The translations under genes and the position numbers were made by a program. The notes below the pieces were generated by a model. That model saw only the letters and a list, made by a program, of their open reading frames with translations. It was not told the DNA's origin and did not search any database. DNA of 64,000 nt from NCBI GenBank assembly GCA_007922195.1, contig ML682088.1, positions 2,529,567 to 2,593,566 of the forward strand. Direction: 5' to 3'. The stretch comes from Podocnemis expansa (lineage: Eukaryota > Chordata > Testudines > Podocnemididae). Positions 22,950 through 35,389 of this stretch are shown piece by piece (the first letter of the stretch is position 1; each line of letters starts with the position of its first letter).

Positions 22950-24440
22950 TCCCAATGAGTCATAGAGTCATTGGTTCCAGGCCAGCAAAGTTAAGAACAT
23001 CTGCAAACATCAGCAGAGTCGGGACTCGTACATCAAGATACTGAGCACCTACTTCAATTGAGGCCAAGGGTAGAAAGGACTTAGTGCTTTGCATGCTTCA
23101 ATAAGAGTTACTGATACATAATATCACTCGGGATTTGTTCTTTAGAGCCTAGAGATGGAGAAATCTATGGGTCTCAGCCATATAGTCCACTTTTGTGTCA
23201 CAGAAGCATTGTTTTCTTCATTACATTACCTCACTGCAGAGGATCCCCAAAACACTGGATCATCATGCCTATTTCAGCGGTAGGAGATTAGATTCCTCTG
23301 GGATACTTTGTATGATCTGTAGCCAGCTTTGCATGGACCACACTAACCTGCAGCAGTAGGAATAATCATTCTTTCCCTTTGCATATTGCACTTTGTCCCC
23401 TGGTCCACAGCTCATGTGAATGTTAATTGCTCAAGCCTCACACCCACCCTTGGATATGCCTTTATACACAGCCTTGTTAGGTCATAGTGACTGAATATTC
23501 CATTAACGCAGGGAGTATGAAGTCAACTGAGTTGCACCCCCAGTGATGCCAGTAGTGAACTAAACCCTCCCTGCATGTATAAGAAACTAGGCATGCACAA
23601 TGCTGTAGTTGTTTTGGTCTGGTTTCATTGCTCTAGCTGAAGTGCTGTAAAGAAAAACATTTGACATTCTCCCCATGAATGTGGTCAAATTGAAAAGAGG
23701 ATTAATGGCCCCACTGGCAAACTCCAGACAACCCTGTGGTGCCTGTTCCGAAACTGCCAATCTCATCTTTGCTTCGTTAGAGCATAGGGCACAGTCTGAC
23801 CCAGACAAAAATGATGGACCACCTGTTCACGCCTGAAAACCAAATCCAGCTCTTTGATGTGAGCCTTATTAACTGGGTGCAAAACTTCTTCATCTCCAAG
23901 TCATGCTGTGCACACATACTTACCAGAAGGGTGACATCGTAAAGCAGAATCCCTTTTCCAATTAAAACAGCAAAGAGAATTTTAGGAGAGCTTATCATCA
24001 CCTAAAGTAAAATTTTACCAGTGGACTGGAGAACAGAGCACAAGAGCCTGAGTTCTAATCACAAGACCATGCTGCTCGTCTCTGGTTTGGAAGGGAGGGG
24101 AAGAGGAGCTGAATAATTGATTTCCTGCCTCCTACAAATATCAGTCATGTTCAGCTTCCAGATGACTGGGAGGATGTGCACCAGAATTTCATTAGTCTTT
24201 CCTAGTCTTTATTATTTCTTGTCACAATAAGTGCTTTGAAATCTCAGTCTAAGATCAATTTGTGATAGTCACTGTATGAACTAGTAATAATCTAGGCAGT
24301 CCTTACCCAAGATAGCTCACACTGTGTATGTCAGATAGGATGCAACAGCTGAACAACAGAGTGCAAAACTGGAATGGACAAATAGGGGTGGGAAGATGTG
24401 ATGATAAAGTAAACAGAGTTGAAAAACAAGTTAAGGTTTA
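22950..24440. other. No gene seen
   Basis: Old debris; no recognisable exon. Confidence 0.4.
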
Positions 24441-24464
24441 CCCGACCGAGGCCAGGTGGCTGTG

Positions 24465-24990
24465 AGACGCAGTGTGACGGAGACCCCAGACAAGCCTCTT
24501 GGATCCCCTCTGTCCACAGCCAGTCAGGACTCTGCTATGGTGGAGTCTCCTCCCGTCCAGCACCCCGGGTCTCCACTCTCCATGCAGCCAGCTCCCAACT
24601 CCAGGCTCAGAGGGTCCGATCCTTGCTCTGTCTGGTCTCCCTTGGGGGGGGGGTGTTCCTCCCTCCAGGAGGGTCCCACCCGTCCCAGTCAGCAGTTCAT
24701 ACAGCAGCAAGGACAGTAGGTATCAGTATCATCAGAACAACCAGAAGTGAAACCCCCAGGGGATTAGGGCTACACCCCATGGCAGGGTCCTGTCTCTTGG
24801 ACCCTCCATTTCCCTACTACCCTCCTTCCCCTTGGTCCTTTGTTCCCCTGCTCGCTCTGCCCACGTCTCCGCCCCCTGGTCCAACCTGCTGAATCCAGTG
24901 TGACCGGGGGGTCCCAGGTACAGGCTCCCTAAACACTACCCCCTGCCCCCTAGTGGTTCTACACCCACTTGTGTTCCATCACCCGAATAG
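24465..24990. repeat. GC-rich repeat-like block, possibly LTR-derived
   Basis: A sharp GC-rich island in AT-rich surroundings. It begins near CAGTGTGACGGAG and ends near CTTGTGTTCCATCAC, so the ends are weakly complementary. Open frames on both strands (up to 157 codons) overlap in several phases and look incidental. I found no clear target duplication. Confidence 0.4.
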
Positions 24991-25184
24991 AAGAGAAAGA
25001 GGGTCAACACCCGTGTCTTCCCTTATTGACCTAGCGGAGGGTTCCCACTTCTCCACAGGCAGGCATCATGAAACAGACAGATTTTAAGGAGGGATTTAGA
25101 AGAGGATAAGGTGATGGCTTTTATGAATTTTGATGGGAAGATTTTAACATGCAAGGGGTGGCTAAAGTGGTTGAATGATATAGG

Positions 25185-25620
25185 ATGTCTGCCCCACACT
25201 AGTTTTTAAGGGGTTAAAAGCAGCCCTAGTAAGATTGCATGGGAGGTAGCCAGTAGAAGAGAAGCTGAGAGGAACAGCTAATTGGAGACCAGCAGGCCCA
25301 TATAAAAGGAGCTGCAGGGCAGAGCAGCGAAGTCACTGTCTGGAGCTCAGAGAGGGAAGGCTATGTCCCTCAGAAGCTGAGAGGACTGCACCACCTGAGA
25401 CAGTATTATTGCTGGGAGTGGGTAGCATCAGGTCCTGAGGATGGCCAGAGAAGGTGCTAGGGCTGGGAGAAGAGGCCTAGGGAGACAACAGCAGAGACAG
25501 AATTTTGAGGCAGAGTAGGGGGCTGCAATGCACAAGGTCCTTGAACTGGGACCAGGAGTAGTAGGTGGGCCCATGTCTCACCACATACACACACCCACTA
25601 GCCATGAGGGAACTGAAGGA
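25185..25620 (+). repeat. LTR-like block with TATA box
   Basis: TATAAAA at 25301-25307 is followed by a GCAGGGCAGAGCAG region and purine-rich sequence. The layout (TTAAAAG, TATA, GGAGC, then GAG/CAG-rich leader) resembles the better-defined solo LTR at 56331. The ends are not resolved. Confidence 0.4.
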
Positions 25621-26094
25621 ATAAGTGGCAGGAGGCACCACTGAAGAAGTGATGAATGAGATTCTGCTGTAGCCATGAAGTGGTTGGACTCCTGAGGAGC
25701 CTTTCCCTAGAAAAGGGGAACATAGAGTCTGGCTTGGCTGGAGGGCCAGGTCATGAAGAAGATGCTGTGTAGCCTAACAATTGTGAGAAAAACCACAGGT
25801 GGACTGGGAGAAAAAGTGAAGATGTGCAGACTGGAGATGTAGGTGTCAGCTTGAAGCTAATAGCCAGAGAACCAGCAAGAGGTGCCAGTCTAGTGGTGGG
25901 TGGTGCAAAGACATCCCAGGGAAGCATGGGAGAAAGCATGATGGAGTTACAGGGAGAGACAGACGGGCTTGCAGTTTAGGCTGGCATCACTGGAACAGTA
26001 AAGGTGGGAGAGGTAAGAGTCAGTATTTCCATATGGATCAAAAAGGGGGACTTTGTCCTTAAATTGATAGCTATATTCAGTCAGAACACCTGTG

Positions 26095-26240
26095 GTGAGT
26101 TTGGATTTATAAGCAATAATAATTTGTACTTCTATAGCACTTGCTTTCAAAGAGACTTAGCATGGTTGTCATATGTTAATTAATTTACCTTCCCAACCTC
26201 CCTGTGAAGCAGGTGGTTGCTCCATTTTATAGACAAAGAA
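26095..26240 (-). repeat. MIR-like SINE fragment, reverse
   Basis: TTTGTACTTCTATAGCACTT, CTCCCTGTGAAGCAGGTGG and CCATTTTATAGACAAAGAAA resemble the old SINE that continues at about 26495-26600. The foldback MITE at 26245 may have split it. Confidence 0.5.
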
Positions 26241-26244
26241 AGTA

Positions 26245-26515
26245 AGGGCAGGCCTACACTGCCTGCCCTTCTTGGCAGCAGTTGAACAAAGATATGTATC
26301 TTACTTAAAACAACTTGGGTATCTTAGTTCGAATGTATAACTCCCAGCTTATCCAATGTGCCGAGTTGAAGGAAGGAAACCAATTGCCTGGGTGGTGTTC
26401 TAAGATTGAACTTCCTGATTGGGAGTGGGTCTTCACAGACCTAAGTAGCTGATCAGGAAGTTCAAACTGAGAGTGGTAAATTTGCTGCCATCCATAAAGA
26501 CTTGCCCTAAGCTAT
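26245..26515. mobile_element. Foldback MITE with GGTCTTCACAGACC core
   Basis: The interior GTCTTCACAGACCTAAG and the end AAATTTGCTGCCATCCATAA match the other family members. It lies between two halves of a MIR-like SINE, which supports insertion. Confidence 0.6.
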
Positions 26516-26615
26516 AGAAAGATTGCCCACGTGAGTTGTCCAAGATCATACAGCATATTAGCAACAGAACCAGAAATACTGTCCAAGTGACCTGTCTTTA
26601 TTCCCATGCTTTAAG

Positions 26616-28540
26616 CACAAAATTGTCCTTCCCACTGTGTGGAACTCACCCAGGGGCATTGGGCTTGGTCAAGGTCTATGTGCCACAAAAGTCTCATTTA
26701 AATCTTCAAAGTAGGACCTAAGTGGGACTCAGCTGTTGTATATGCTGGGTGCATGTTCTCTGCCTTGCAGTGAACTTCATTCTTTCTAACAAAGTGTAGT
26801 AAAGCTGTGTGGCCTTCCTCCAGATTAAAGGGGGAGAAGTCACTCTTTGTGCCCATGTGGGTGAAGTCTGGCCAGGCCTGCCTCCTCCCACTGGAAATTG
26901 AGGGACAAGATGGAAATATAAAAGCCTGGGCTTCCAGCTCAGTTAAGTGAGAGCTAGGGAAGGAGCTGGACTTATCTTGCTGGCTGCAGGCCTCTGGCTC
27001 TGATACTGAGCTGGATGCCATCTAATTCTGATGGAGTTTGAGACTGGAGAGAAGCTACTGATATAGAAGGCAGCCACATACTCTGATGAGGCAGAAGATC
27101 CCTGAATGGCAGACACCCTCCCTGGATTATGGTAGAAAGTAACCCGGGGAGCCAGGCTTTAGACCAGGTCTTGCTGTGGGCATTTGTATCCATATATTTC
27201 AATGGGATCCCAGCTGACCCAGTGGGGGAGCACTCTGCCATTATTAGAACTCTGGGCTGTGACCTGGTGGGAGTAGGGTGGGCCGACGTCCCTCTATCCT
27301 CTCTTACCATCCACCTGTAGGATGGTAACCTTTTCATTTGTGACTAAATGTCATGTGTTTGCTGACTCCCCTTCTTGAGAGCCAGGGGCTACAGACCACT
27401 AACTTGCACTAACCTGCACTGCCTGAGGGTCAGAGCTCTCCTTGTTTATTTGCTAATTCCATCCCCATCCCCAGCAATGGAAGGTGATCTGAGTGACTCG
27501 ATGTGTCATCCTTCTGAGCCAGAGTGGGAGGGCAGACACCACCGCACTACATGAGGTAATATCAGTTGTGAATGCATGAGTTAAAAAACAAAACCCTTCT
27601 TTTGCTGGCAGTGAAGGATCCATTGTAAATAATGCAATTAGCTGTTTGCAATATGAATATTTAGTCACAAATAATTTCTCAGATTATTTTCAGTGCTGTT
27701 AGTGATTAGTCTCAATCAGCTTCCTAGGAGGGAAATAAAAGAGGAAAGTTCTCAGAAATAGCAACAAGGTCAGATTTTCAGAGCTTTCCTTGTAGGCCTT
27801 GTTGGAAAAAAGTCTGTAGTTTCATTGTACTGCCTCCTCTGATGCTGAATAACAGAACTATCAAGAGCATGGTCTTTGTTTCTATTCTTGTTTCTATTCT
27901 ATCCTTATCTGGGTGCAGCACAAAAAATGATGACTACATTCATCCTTCTGCTAGCATATATACCTAACGTGTACCTGGAACGTTCCAGTATCCAAAATAC
28001 TCCTTATACCACAGGCTTCCATCAGTTATAATTTAGTACAGTTAATGTTCTTTGCTGTATAGAGCACTTGGACTGAGACAAGGTTCACTTTCTGTCCTTT
28101 GGCTTTCCATGTCTCTCACAAGGCCACTGTAAAACATAAAACAGCCTGCACTGCAGCACTTTGAAAAAGCAGGCTAAAGGAATTTAAAATGTTACAGGAT
28201 GATCATCCCTCTGATCAAGTTAGATTTGCAACACTTGGGGTGTATGCACTGAATAGTTTAGGAGGTTAGAACTAGGTAGGAGGATCTTTCACTTATAAAA
28301 TTACCAGTTAAAATCTAGCTTTGGGAGCAAGAATAATCAAAAGTCATGCTGCACTGCAGCTAGCTTTTACAAAGTGAGTTGGTGTTCTTCAACTAGATCC
28401 TATTGAACTGGTGTTAATCATCTTTGTCTTCAGACTACTGTAATAGAAATGTAGAGATTCTGACTAAAACTGAGGTCCTATTATACAAATTCATAATGAG
28501 AGACCATCAGACTTCTTGCTCCAAAGTACTGATAAGCTAA
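26616..28540. other. No gene seen
   Basis: Several open frames up to 121 codons, none recognisable, without splice-flanked coding character. Confidence 0.4.
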
Positions 28541-28544
28541 ACAG

Positions 28545-28668
28545 GCAAAGCAAAGAGGGGGAGGGGAAACTGAGGCACAGACGAGTCAAGTGATTTGTCC
28601 AAGATCACAAAAGTCAGTGTCAGAGCTAAGAATAGAACTCGTGTCTCCCACTAGCAACTCCTGCACCC
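28545..28668 (-). repeat. MIR-like SINE fragment, reverse
   Basis: GGGGAAACTGAGGCACAGAC, TTTGTCCAAGATCACA and AATAGAACTCGTGTCTCCCA give a clear reversed core. Confidence 0.65.
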
Positions 28669-28685
28669 TAACAGGAGTTGATGAA

Positions 28686-28840
28686 AGCTGACCGCAAGCC
28701 ATTTAAAGTCAGCTTCCCCCTGTGTGTCCCAGTGGCTCAGAAGGTAGTCAGCAGATACAAAAGGTATTTTATGTGCCTTGTGTATCTGCCATCGACTGCC
28801 ACCGAAAATCCCAGTAAGTGTAGACTGGGGCTCTCAGAAT
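28686..28840. mobile_element. MITE fragment related to 35390-35728
   Basis: GTGGCTCAGAAGGTAGTCAG, GACTGCCACCGAAAATCCC and AAGTGTAGACTGGGGCT align with the right part of the element at 35.6 kb. Inserted next to or within the MIR-like SINE. Confidence 0.45.
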
Positions 28841-29801
28841 ACAGGAAGTAATAAAAACAGAGTACAGAATTCAGGTGTTCTGATTCCCAGACCCCTGTGT
28901 CAACTGCTAGACTACACTGGCTGGCACTGACAAGAATAGGGGAAAATTATCCTTCACTTGTGACTCTTCTTTTGAAAAGTTTTTCCTACAGAGCAGAGAT
29001 TTCTAAAACAGGACAGAATGAGATTTCAGTGCTTTTCATTGTTCCAATTTTAGGCATAATTGTCTCTTTCCTAAAGTCCACCTGGAAAAATATTCCTCCA
29101 TTTGCACACCTTTGAAAATGTTCAGGTGCCGATAATTGCACAAGAAAATAACAAAATGAGTGTTTCAATTATGGTTCCATATGAAATTGTATTGCTGTAA
29201 AAACAATCTATTATTTAGTTACCAGTTGCTGAAAGAAGACTCATCAAAGCACCTGTTATTTATTTCTGTCATTAGCAGTTGAATCCTGATGTGATTATGA
29301 AAGAGTGTGCTAAAGTGAAATTACTTAACTATACTGCACATTTTCCAGTATATTACATTGCTGACAACTGTGCTTAGCACAGGTTTATGAAAACATCCAT
29401 CACAACCATTAAAAGCTTTCCAAATAATATTAACTTATTTGCACAAGTCATCAGTCTCTATCTACCTATACCACTAAGGGTCTGTTTGTCCAGCAGCAGG
29501 GCAGGAATCATAGAAACTGGCAGGGACCATGAGAGGTTATCGAGTCCAGTCCCCTGCACTCATGGCAGGTCCGAGTACCATCTTAAACTATCATTGACAG
29601 ATGCTCGTCTAACTTGCTCTTAAAAACTTCCAATGATGGAGATTCCACAACCTGCCTAGGCAACTTATTCCACTGGTTAATCATCCTGACAGTTAGGAAT
29701 TTTTTCCTAATGCCCAACCTAAACCTCTCTTGCTGTAATTTAAGTCCATTGCTTCTTGTCCTATCATCAGCAGTTAAGGAGAACATTTTTTCTCCCTCCT
29801 C

Positions 29802-30317
29802 CTAGTAATAACATTTTAGGTACTTTAAAACAGTTATCATCTCCCCTCTCAGTTTCCTCTCTTCCAAACTAAGCAAACCCAGCTCTTTCAATCTTCCCTT
29901 ATAAGTCAAGTGTTCCAGACCTCTAATAGTCTGTGTTGCTCTTCTCTGGACTTTCTCCAATTTGTCCATATCTTTCCTGAAATGAGGTGCCCAGAACTGG
30001 ACACAATACTTCAGCAGAGGCCTAAACAGAACTGAGAAGAGCAGAAGAATTTCTCCTTGTGTCTTTCTTACAACACTCCTGTTAATACACCCTAGAATGG
30101 TGTTTGCTTTTTTTGCAACAATGTTACACTGTTGGCTTATATTTAGATTGTGGTCCACTATGACACCCAGATCTCTTTCTGTAGTACTCCTTCCTAGGCA
30201 GTCATTGCTCATTTTGTCTGTGTGCATTGGATTGGTCTTTCCTAAATGGCGTACTTTGCAATTGTCTTTATTAAATTTCATTCTGTTTACGTCAGACCAT
30301 TTCACCAGTTTGTCCAA
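29802..30317 (-). pseudogene. CR1 reverse transcriptase C-terminal fragment
   Basis: 171 open codons holding the region after the RT catalytic loop: KFNKDNCKVRHLG, ISQQCNIVAKKAN, SVLFRPLLKYCVQFW, and the terminal helix region LSLEERKLRGEMI. Homologous to the more intact copy at 51265-52392. No catalytic Asp pair in this piece. Confidence 0.85.
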
Positions 30318-30658
30318 ATCATTTTGAATTGTGATCCTATCCTCTGAAGTACTTGCAACACCTCCCAGCTTGGTATCATAGGCAAACTTTATAAGTGTAT
30401 TCGCTATGCCATCATTTAGATCACAGAGGAAAATATTGAACAGACCAGGACCCAGAACCGATCCCTGCCATTATGCCCTTCCAACATGACTCTGGACCAT
30501 TAATAACTACTCTCTGGGAGCTGTTATTCAACCAGTTTTTCACCCATTTTATAGTAGCTTCATCCATGCTGTACTTCCCTAGTTTGTCAATGAGAAAGTG
30601 AGGCAAGACTGTACCAAAAGCCTTGCTAAAATCCAGATACACCCCATCTACTGCTTCC

Positions 30659-31066
30659 CAGGGGCATCGCTGGCGCTGGGCACCCCGGGGCATGTGCCCT
30701 GAAGCCCGGCACTGGTGCCCCAGATCTCCAGCCCAATTGGGCCGGAGCTCCGGGGCCCGGCTGCCGGCTGCCTCTTCCAGCCCCAGCCCTGGCCAGGCAT
30801 GCGGGGCCAGGCCTCCTGCGGCCTCTTCCATTCCCTTTCCTGGCCAGGGATCCGGAGCCTGGCTGCTCGTGGCTGCGGCAGGCAGTCCCGGGCCTGGCTG
30901 CACACACTGGCAGTGGCCCCAATTCCAGCTGGGGATGCGGGGCCTGGCCGCTTACGGTAGCGCGGTGGCGCTGGGGCATGGCCTGGTGGCTGGGGGCATG
31001 GCCGACAGGCTGGGGGCAGGGCCTGGGCCCGTGCCCCAGGTCCCCCCCCAGCCAGCAACGCCCCTG
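30659..31066. mobile_element. hAT-type GC-rich MITE inside CR1
   Basis: 408 bp with inverted ends CAGGGGCATCGCTGG and CCAGCAACGCCCCTG. It is flanked by identical 8-bp CTGCTTCC (30651-30658 and 31067-31074). Removing it rejoins the CR1 frame across the break. The GC content makes open frames of up to 161 codons on both strands; these are not genes. Confidence 0.93.
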
Positions 31067-31140
31067 CTGCTTCCCCTCTATCCATAAAGCTTGTTACCCG
31101 ATCATAGAAAGCTATCATGTTGGATACAGCCATACCCTTT

Positions 31141-31320
31141 CTGGCTCCAGGGCCTGCTCACCACCCCATGGATAGTATGCCAGAGCCTCAGCCCCCCCTC
31201 CCTCCCCAGCACAGGGTCAGATCACTCAGGGACCTTAGGGGCTGTAGTACAGGGCCCACATCTGGCCAGGGCCAGGGATGCAGCCCCTAACGCCCCTGCA
31301 TTAATTCAACCCTAGAGATC
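31141..31320. repeat. Repeat fragment related to 34655-34780
   Basis: Shares AGGGGCTG, CAGCCCCTAA, GCCCCTGCA and GGCCAGGGCCAG with the block at 34.7 kb. Probably a hAT-type relative. Confidence 0.45.
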
Positions 31321-32085
31321 TGTCCTATCTTACAGAGGTTGCTTCTTTCTAATGGCTAGTATAATTACTTCTTTTTCACAACCACCCCATGCACCTGATC
31401 AACTTGAGAAATTTACAAGAAATCAAATTTGCTTGATCTTTAAATTTGTCTCCAGCAGCTATTATTGAAAATGAAGTGGCATTGTTATTACTTAAGTGAC
31501 TTTAAATTAGTCAATGAATATGAAGAGAGCTTTTGCAGATATCCCACCAAGAGCTCAGCATCCAAACTTTAAAAATGAAATTAGTCAATTAATGGGCAAA
31601 TTAAGAACTGTGAGCAAGTGCCTTTCCCACAGTGCCCTGCAAAAACAGGAGGTAGAATCCAATGTCACCACCTTCCTACAGTATGGGTTTATAAACAAAA
31701 CAACAGTAAGATAACAAAGGTCTACTCAAACCTTTCCCTAGGTATAGCTGTTTTTATGGTTCCTCTCTCGTGTCTGCTCAGTTCATATCCTAGGTCTTCC
31801 TCTCCAGAAAATTACTTCATTTCCCTGATGTAGTCTAAGTCAGTAGAGCTAATTTAACCCTTTCCTGACAGTGTCAACATCTGTTAGCAGGGTAAGGTAT
31901 TTCAGATGGTTACAGAAGCTCATATTATGTACTAATTTTCATATTTTTCAAATGAAGTAGGTTAGACTAGACTTTTTTCTCTTCAGAATGGTTTGTGCTG
32001 TGTCTAGTAACAGGGTTTTGGAAGTGGAATGAGGTAATGGAATGTTAACTGCTTTTTCTGAGGTGACAAATTTGGTCAATAAAAG
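31321..32085. other. No gene seen
   Basis: No recognisable exon or repeat edge. Confidence 0.4.
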
Positions 32086-32089
32086 TAAT

Positions 32090-32830
32090 AAGTGTTGATG
32101 TAATTTATTTAGACTTAGCACCACATAATATTCTGATTAAAATACTAGAAAGATATCATATTAACAGGGCAGACATTAAATGGATTAATAGCTGGCTAAA
32201 CTGATTGGTCTCAAAATTTAATTTTAAGGAGGAAATCATCGTTGAACAGGTATGTTTTGGTGGGGTACCATAGGAATGTATGTTTTTTAACATTTTTATT
32301 AATGGCTTGAAAGAAAACATAAAATCATTACTGATAAAGGTGACAGAGAAATTGGGGGAATGGTAAATAATGAAGAGGACAGGTCACTGATACAGAGTAA
32401 TGTGGATCACTTGATAAACTGAATGCAAGCAAACAATATGCATTTAAATATGGTAAAGTATAAATGCATACTTCTAGGGGGACAAATGTAGGGAATGCTT
32501 ACATTATGGAAGATGGGGAAGCAGTGACTCTGAAAGATTTGGAAGTTGTAGAGAATAATCACCTGAACTCAAGCTCCCAGTGCAATGCTGTGGCCAAAAG
32601 GGCTAATGTGATCCGGAGATGCATAAACAGGGGAGTCTTGAGTGGGAATAGAGAGGTTATTTTATATCCATTTTTGGCAGTGATGTGTGCAGGGCTAACT
32701 GTCTAGTTCTGGGGCCCACCATTCAAAAGTGGGGTTGATAAATTGGGGAGGGTCAGAGAAGAGCCACAATAATGATTAAAGGATTAAAAAGCATGGTACT
32801 GAAACCTCCTTAAAACACCTGGAGACTGAA
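32090..32830 (+). mobile_element. CR1/L3-like LINE fragment
   Basis: Decayed frame pieces: TGATGTAATTTATTTAGACTT (DVIYLD), TTTTTATTAATGGC (FINGL), the NSSSQCNAVAKRANVIRRCINRGV stretch split over 32560-32640, then GTCTAGTTCTGGGGCCCACC (VWxP). Old, many gaps. Confidence 0.65.
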
Positions 32831-32839
32831 ATTTGGCAG

Positions 32840-33960
32840 CCTTGAACAACATTCTCCCTGCCTCCCTTAAAGATGATCCATGATGCTTCCTCAGTGGATG
32901 GAGGCTGGAAATAATGAAGGAGATTGTGCACTATATGCCGCTCCCCCATCACAGTAAGGGATAATCAGCTGGGTGCTCTTCCCACTTCCTTCACTGTCAC
33001 AAATTTGGACTTGTAACTTTTGGAGATGGGAAAGCCCGTTTATCAGCTCTTCATGTGCAGGTGGAAAAGGCACTGCAACAGTGCTCCCAACAGTATATTT
33101 TCTAGAACTTCCTCCGTTTGGCCACCCCACACCTCCCCCTCTCTTATGGTTTAAAAAGCGGCCCCAACATGCATCTGCGGCAGAATACAGAAGGTATTCA
33201 TGGTTCTCACATGAAGACTTGGCATAGTTCCCAGGCATGAGGCTTGAGGGCAGAGGTTCATTCCTGTGGAAGCCCAGCCCAATTCATGCTTTGCTTTCTC
33301 ACCCTTTCTCATCTCTTAAGCGGATAAAGTACAATAGGAGCAGCAAGAGTGGGTGGGGGTTGGGAATATGATGTAACTCCAGCTCAGGCTAAGTCAGCAA
33401 CTGCCTACAGCAGTGGTGGTTGTTGTAGCTCACAGTTATTTGTGGGGAACACCACAGCTGGGCCCTGCCTTCAGAGCATCTGAGTGGGAAGCCAGCGGAT
33501 GAGATACCTCCTTCTTCAGGTGAGGAGAAGGAAATGTGGCATGGTGCCTGCATAACGGCACAGACTCTGGCAGCTTTTTCTGTTGCACTCTCTGGTGTGT
33601 ATCAGGAAGGACTGGAAAGGTCTCTGCACCCTGACAACATTTCTGGAAAAAGAGAGAAGTTTAAAGTATCTCCTCTGGAAGGGTAATTCTCCGCTGTGTA
33701 ATGGGATTCTCTTTCACCAGGGGATTGAGCTCACTTTTGGGGAAAAAAGGAGCTGGACAAGAACCGGTTGGAACGTGTATGTGACAGAGCTGGAGAATTC
33801 TATGCAGGTGATGTTTGTACCTTTTGTGGTCATAAGCAATCATGACAAAGGGAGTGGGGGGCTAAGAATGACAAAGTGAAACAGAAAGGAGGCATGTGTG
33901 ATTACTACATGTGTGGGGGAGAGGAAGACCCTTGTGTATGTCATTGCTGTGCACATCTTA
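32840..33960. other. No gene seen
   Basis: Open frames up to 115 codons on both strands, not recognisable. Confidence 0.4.
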
Positions 33961-33963
33961 GAG

Positions 33964-34150
33964 CAATGGTTTTCAAACTTAGGCTCAGGACCCAGTACTG
34001 GGTTGCAGACCCTCAGGTACTTGTTCACAGCATTGCCTGGTGCCATCACCAAAAGACTGGAATGCATTGCTTAAAGATGTAATTGTTGGGTCGCAGGCAT
34101 AATTTTTTTTTTTCAGCTGGGTCCTGAGGAATAGAGTTTGAAAACCACTG
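33964..34150. mobile_element. hAT-type MITE
   Basis: 187 bp, ends CAATGGTTTTCAAACT and AGTTTGAAAACCACTG, flanked by identical 8-bp TCTTAGAG (33956-33963, 34151-34158). Resembles Charlie-type ends. Confidence 0.93.
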
Positions 34151-34654
34151 TCTTAGAGTGTGATTGTGTGCATGTCAATTGCTTTTGTATTAAGTCTGTT
34201 ATAAACATTTAAGTAGGTAGAGCCAAATTTGGCTCTGTTTCACAAATGCAAATCGATTGAGTGTAATGATTTTACTCCAGATTTACAATAATATAAATGA
34301 GAACAGTGTTTGGTCCATGGTGTCAGGCCTGATCTGTACCCAGTTTCTGTACTAATATAGCTACTTTCGGGATGTTTTCCTGCCTGTCCAAAGCTATACC
34401 TGTTCAACCCCTAGTTTGGACACAGTTATAACAGTGTAAAGCACCTTTATGCTGCTGGAAATGCATCCATATTAGGGGGTGGTATAGCTGTGGACACCTC
34501 TTCTGCAGATAAATAGCAGTGCTAGGTAGGCTTGCTCTGACCCTGGAGCCTTGATCAAATGGGAAATAGTAAAAGAAGAAGCCAGTCTCTCCACCCTCAT
34601 CACCTGACTGGTTTGCTAGAAAATTGCTAGAAAGCCCTGTTGCCTACATGCTTC

Positions 34655-35388
34655 TGCCAGGGCCAGATCAATGCAGCTGCTTTAGGGGCTGCAGCTCCAG
34701 GCCCCAAGTTAAAGGGGGGCCCCATGACTGCAGCCCCTAAAGCCCCTGCACTGATCCCATCTTGTTCTCCACTCTGCAAGAATCTGGCCCTCTTCAGGCC
34801 AGCACAGTGCTGGTGAGGCCTAGGGGTCTCTGAGGGAGGGGCAGGTGGTGCAGGGGAGTCAGGGCCCTATATCCAGAAGCTACCACATAGCAGCTGTGCG
34901 GCAGAAGTGGAGTGGCTGGTGCAAGGGGTGGCCTATGGCAGCAGCTCCAGAGCCAGGAGCAGCGGAGGACTGTTGGGCCACTGTCCTGAGGCCCTTGCAG
35001 CTCAGGTGCGCCTGACTGGCTGTCTTTGCCAGGCCTCCGGGGTCTCTGGCACAGTGGCCTGATAGCGCTCCACCACTCCTGGTCCTGGAGCCACCACCGG
35101 AGGCAGCACTAAGCACCAGACACCCTGACCCTGCCACTGAGCACCTCAGACCTGTTTGAGGAGGTACAGGAACACCATGGACTCTGGCCCCAGCTGCCCC
35201 CTGCCCCAGCACCAACTGGGCATCCCCCAGCACCACAGTGGAGTGGGACAGGGGTCTTAATCCAACCCTTTGCTTCTGCCATCCTCCATTGACTGGAGGA
35301 TGGGATTGCCATTTAGGAAACGGCTGCCCAGACTGCTACTGCAGGAAGATAGCAAGCTAAGAGTCAGGGTCAGCCCAGGCAGGAGACT
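34655..35388. repeat. GC-rich repeat-like block
   Basis: Starts near CAGGGCCAGATCAATGCAGC and includes AGGGGCTGCAGCTCCAGGCCCC. It is probably a hAT-type element with a GC-rich interior, but I could not fix the right end. Confidence 0.4.
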
Positions 35389-35389
35389 G

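Larger units (their letters stand above)
29508..31140 (-). mobile_element. CR1 LINE, 5'-truncated, minus strand, split by a hAT element
   Basis: Reading leftward from 31140: a frame piece with NMIAFYDRVTSFMDRGE, then after the inserted element EAVDGVYLDFSKAFGTV (RT palm motif A region). The C-terminal RT half is at 30317-29802 (KFNKDN, DLGVIVDHNLN, VQFWAPHF, KVQRRATQ) and the end of the frame is at 29786-29583 (SPSLEVF). The 3' end at 29508 is CTATGATTCC-like. The YADD-containing stretch is broken near 30420. Frameshifts and stops make it inactive. Confidence 0.88.

Noticed and set aside
24419..24892. 157-codon open frame
   Set aside because: GC-rich repeat-like block with competing frames. 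The protein looks like a random Pro/Ser/Gly-rich translation.
30421..31133. Open frames of 154-161 codons on both strands
   Set aside because: They span the edge of a hAT insertion into CR1. They are composition artefacts.
33583..33879. 98-codon open frame considered as an exon
   Set aside because: No flanking splice signals that keep the frame, and no recognisable domain.
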